A DNA stretch of 16,219 nucleotides, taken from assembly GCA_948760655.1 (NCBI GenBank), contig CAQBKK010000024.1, positions 1 to 16,219 on the forward strand, written 5' to 3'. Origin of the DNA: an uncultured Bacilli bacterium (lineage in GTDB: Bacteria > Bacillota_I > Bacilli_A > RF39 > UBA660). Of this stretch, positions 14,075 to 16,219 are shown in pieces (within the stretch, counting starts at the first letter, position 1; each line of letters opens with the position of its first letter). The notes under the pieces were generated by a model, which was given only the letters and a program-made list of their open reading frames with translations, was not told the origin of the DNA and ran no database searches. A program made the position numbers and the translations under genes.

Positions 14075-15448
14075 ATGAAAAATAAAAAGATTATAATTTC
14101 TATTTTAGGATTAGCTCTACTTTTAGTAGGTTCCATCGCGTTTTTTAAACAACCTAAAGAAACAGATTCACTAAAAACAGAAAAACTAGAAGGAACGCTT
14201 CTTACCATGACCCAAAACTCCATTACCTTACAAGATGAAAACAATGGAATATATACTTTTAATCTTGAAAATCCTGATGCCCATATCGGCGATAAAATCG
14301 TTTTAGAATACACTGGAATATTGGAAAAAGAAAAAAATAAACAAAGTGGAACCATTACAAATTACACCATTACCAATACTGCTAATAACACAATCGAATT
14401 ACCATCAGAGTGGATGGAAGAAGGAATTTTTAAAAAGGAATATGAAAAAGCCTATAAAAAATTAAGCACTCTTACTTTAGACGAAAAAATTGGACAATTA
14501 TTTTTAGGAAGATACGATGATTCAAATGGCCTTGAAGATATAAAAAAATATCATCTTAGTGGATTTGTATTTTTTGAAAAAGACTTTCTAAATAAAACAA
14601 CGGAAGAAGTAAAAAAAGTAATAAATACCTTACAAAATACGAGTAAAATCCCCCTTCTTACAGCAGTAGATGAAGAAGGAGGAAAAGTAGTACGCATCAG
14701 TTCCAATCCAAACTTAGTAAAAGAACCTTTTAAATCATCTCAAGAACTTTATAAAAATGGAGGATTTGATGCTATAAAAGAAGACACAATAAATAAAAGC
14801 AATGTACTCAATCGTTTAGGCTTAAATGTTAACTTAGCACCAGTGGTAGATGTTGTAACAAAAGAATCCTCTTATATGTACCAAAGATCATTTGGAAAAA
14901 ACACAAGTTTAACTTCGACGTATGCTAAAACTGTAATTGAAGCAAGTAAAAACACAGGAGTATCTTACACATTAAAACATTTTCCAGGATATGGCGATAA
15001 TATAGATACCCATACTTCTACTGCTACAGATAATAGAACTTATGAAGAACTTGTAAATAATGATTTACCTCCCTTTGCTGCTGGAATTAAAAGTGGTGCT
15101 GAAGCTGTTTTAGTAAGCCATAACATCGTAACAAGCATCGACGATGTGAACCCAGCTTCTCTTTCTCCGAGTGTTCATAATGTATTAAGAAATAGATTAG
15201 ATTTTTCTGGAATCATAATTACTGACGATTTAGCAATGGGAGCTACTTCTTCTATAGATAACGCTACATTAAAAGCAATTCTCGCTGGAAATGACTTAAT
15301 TATTACAACAGATTATCAAAAGGATATAGAAAGTATTAAAAGTGCTTTGACAAAAGGAACAATTTCCGAAGAACTAATTAATCGAATCTCCTTAAGAGTA
15401 CTTGCATGGAAATATTATAAAGGATTGATTTACGATAATGAAAAATAG
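14075..15448 (+). CDS. Membrane-anchored family 3 glycoside hydrolase, NagZ-type beta-N-acetylglucosaminidase
   Basis: This gives a 457-residue product. Residues 5-24 form one membrane anchor without a lipobox cysteine. Residues about 35-105 look like a small beta-domain. The GH3 barrel begins near LDEKIGQLFLG (135-145). It has the NagZ His-Asp element KHFPGYGDNIDTH (301-313; D311, H313), with Tyr where His is usual in PGHG, and the nucleophile D384 in ITDDLAMGA. NagZ enzymes remove N-acetylglucosamine from muropeptides in wall recycling; an outward-facing form fits Gram-positives. ATG 14075 is preferred because GAGG lies six bases upstream; ATG 14069 is two codons earlier. It is divergent from the ireB operon, which also contains mltG. 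Confidence 0.9.
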   Translation: MKNKKIIISILGLALLLVGSIAFFKQPKETDSLKTEKLEGTLLTMTQNSITLQDENNGIYTFNLENPDAHIGDKIVLEYTGILEKEKNKQSGTITNYTITNTANNTIELPSEWMEEGIFKKEYEKAYKKLSTLTLDEKIGQLFLGRYDDSNGLEDIKKYHLSGFVFFEKDFLNKTTEEVKKVINTLQNTSKIPLLTAVDEEGGKVVRISSNPNLVKEPFKSSQELYKNGGFDAIKEDTINKSNVLNRLGLNVNLAPVVDVVTKESSYMYQRSFGKNTSLTSTYAKTVIEASKNTGVSYTLKHFPGYGDNIDTHTSTATDNRTYEELVNNDLPPFAAGIKSGAEAVLVSHNIVTSIDDVNPASLSPSVHNVLRNRLDFSGIIITDDLAMGATSSIDNATLKAILAGNDLIITTDYQKDIESIKSALTKGTISEELINRISLRVLAWKYYKGLIYDNEK

Positions 15449-15475
15449 AAATTCCATCACGAATTTCTATTTTTT
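15441..15475. terminator. Bidirectional terminator between convergent genes
   Basis: A perfect 14-base stem (15441-15454 with 15461-15474) surrounds a CATCAC loop. It has A residues on the left and T residues on the right, so it can stop transcription from both sides. It covers the stop codons of both flanking genes. Confidence 0.85.
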
Positions 15476-16219
15476 AACCTATTAAGAATCTTGGTCGAAC
15501 TCTTTGAGAAGCTGCAGAATTAATATTACTAGAATGACCACCCTCTGTTATATAAGAAAAATTTGTTCTACTACTAATATTTTTCAACCAATAACCAAAA
15601 GCTATATCTTTTCCATTACTATTCATTAATTCGGGTTTTAATTGAAATAAGGCGTATTGTCTATTATCAATTCCAGTATCATAACGACTAGATGAGTTAA
15701 TATTAGATCCATATACATTTATTTCACTCATTAAATCAATTTGGCTTTCATACCATTCCCAACTGGCTGAAATTCCATTTGAATTAATAGAATTTGTTAA
15801 AAGATTTCTAAAAGTCAAAATATGACTCCCGAAAGCTGGTTTTACATACTCATTTAATACTTGAGGTAAAGTTGTTTGCTTCATTTTACTGTTATAATAC
15901 CCACCTTCTGTTGTGGCTGTATCATTCATAACCATAGCCTCCCCTAAATAAGTAGCTGGTATCATCGTTAAATGATGACGAGTTAATGCAGTATCTCCAC
16001 TATATAAATAATTATCAATATCTGCGACCAGCCATGTAACGTTATTCGCTACTATATAGTCTCCTACATAAATATCATCAAATGTTCCGTTACTTATCAT
16101 TTCATACAAACTTCCGTTATTGTGATACTCCGTTATCTCTTTTCCTCGGTAGGTGTTTCTTCTTAGTGCCTTTCCTGCTTCTATATATTTGTTATATTCT
16201 TCTTCACTTAAGTTTGAAG
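15474..16219 (-). CDS. DUF6273-like protein, 3' part only
   Basis: The frame is open across the right edge, so only the last 247 residues are seen. An in-frame TTG at 16107-16109 is internal, not a start. The visible part has SLYEMISNGTFDDIYVGDYI, then NNVTWLVADIDNYL, MVMNDTATTEGGYYNSKM, and a C-terminal motif with FGYWLKNISS and SQRVRPRFLIG. This layout matches DUF6273-like domains, which in gut Firmicutes occur at the end of surface proteins and prophage tail or receptor-type proteins. The domain function is unknown. Phage or surface origin cannot be decided without the missing part. Confidence 0.65.
   Translation of the reverse strand, partial: SNLSEEEYNKYIEAGKALRRNTYRGKEITEYHNNGSLYEMISNGTFDDIYVGDYIVANNVTWLVADIDNYLYSGDTALTRHHLTMIPATYLGEAMVMNDTATTEGGYYNSKMKQTTLPQVLNEYVKPAFGSHILTFRNLLTNSINSNGISASWEWYESQIDLMSEINVYGSNINSSSRYDTGIDNRQYALFQLKPELMNSNGKDIAFGYWLKNISSRTNFSYITEGGHSSNINSAASQRVRPRFLIG

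Noticed and set aside
14026..14355. Minus-strand 109-residue open frame antisense to the glycoside hydrolase gene
   Set aside because: It overlaps the promoter, anchor and beta-domain of the + strand gene, which has clear start signals. No ribosome binding site supports the antisense frame.
1..16219. CRISPR array, tRNA, rRNA, or insertion sequence
   Set aside because: No regularly spaced direct repeats, no cloverleaf or rRNA-like conserved stretch, and no transposase or terminal inverted repeats were seen.

Overview
The window is AT-rich (roughly 30% G+C by eye) and looks chromosomal, from a low-GC Bacillota of the Bacilli type. Evidence for this is AGGAGG-like ribosome binding sites, SigA-like promoters, a Bacillus-like gene order and two genes related to spore-coat morphogenesis. 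TGA acts as a stop (lon, ireB), so the standard bacterial code applies. Spore genes suggest a spore former or a recent descendant of one. I cannot name the genus.

Left part (1-2260): a gene-poor, decaying region. It holds a possible partial reading frame at the edge, a frameshifted Nudix hydrolase, a YhcG-family (DUF1016, PDDEXK) nuclease gene broken by two small lesions, about 470 bases without a convincing gene, and a small Cys/Pro/Gly-headed membrane protein on the + strand.

Middle (2222-7794, minus strand): tig, then lon, then a SpoVID-like LysM protein, then a YsxE/CotS-like pseudokinase. This is the Bacillus subtilis order tig-clpX-lonB-lonA-ysxC-hem genes-spoVID-ysxE with the genes between removed. 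tig and lon each have a SigA-type promoter. The spoVID-ysxE pair has its own promoter that resembles the mother-cell sigma factor SigE pattern.

Right-middle (7897-13912, minus strand): one eight-gene operon, ireB-yqgF-DUF1292-mltG-trmR-(U32/serine-hydrolase fusion)-trhP2-greA, closed by a hairpin terminator. It matches the B. subtilis block yrzL-yrrK-yrzB-yrrL-yrrM-yrrN-yrrO-udk-greA, but udk is missing and alaS is not next to ireB. TrmR and the U32 proteins are the known hydroxylation and methylation machinery for tRNA uridine 34. The main oddity of the window is here: the gene in the yrrN (TrhP1) slot carries an N-terminal U32-like domain fused to a C-terminal SxxK beta-lactamase-like serine hydrolase domain.

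Right end (13995-16219): a divergent + strand gene for a membrane-anchored family 3 glycoside hydrolase of the NagZ type, probably for cell-wall recycling. A bidirectional terminator follows, then the 3' part of a minus-strand gene with a DUF6273-like C-terminal domain that runs off the window.
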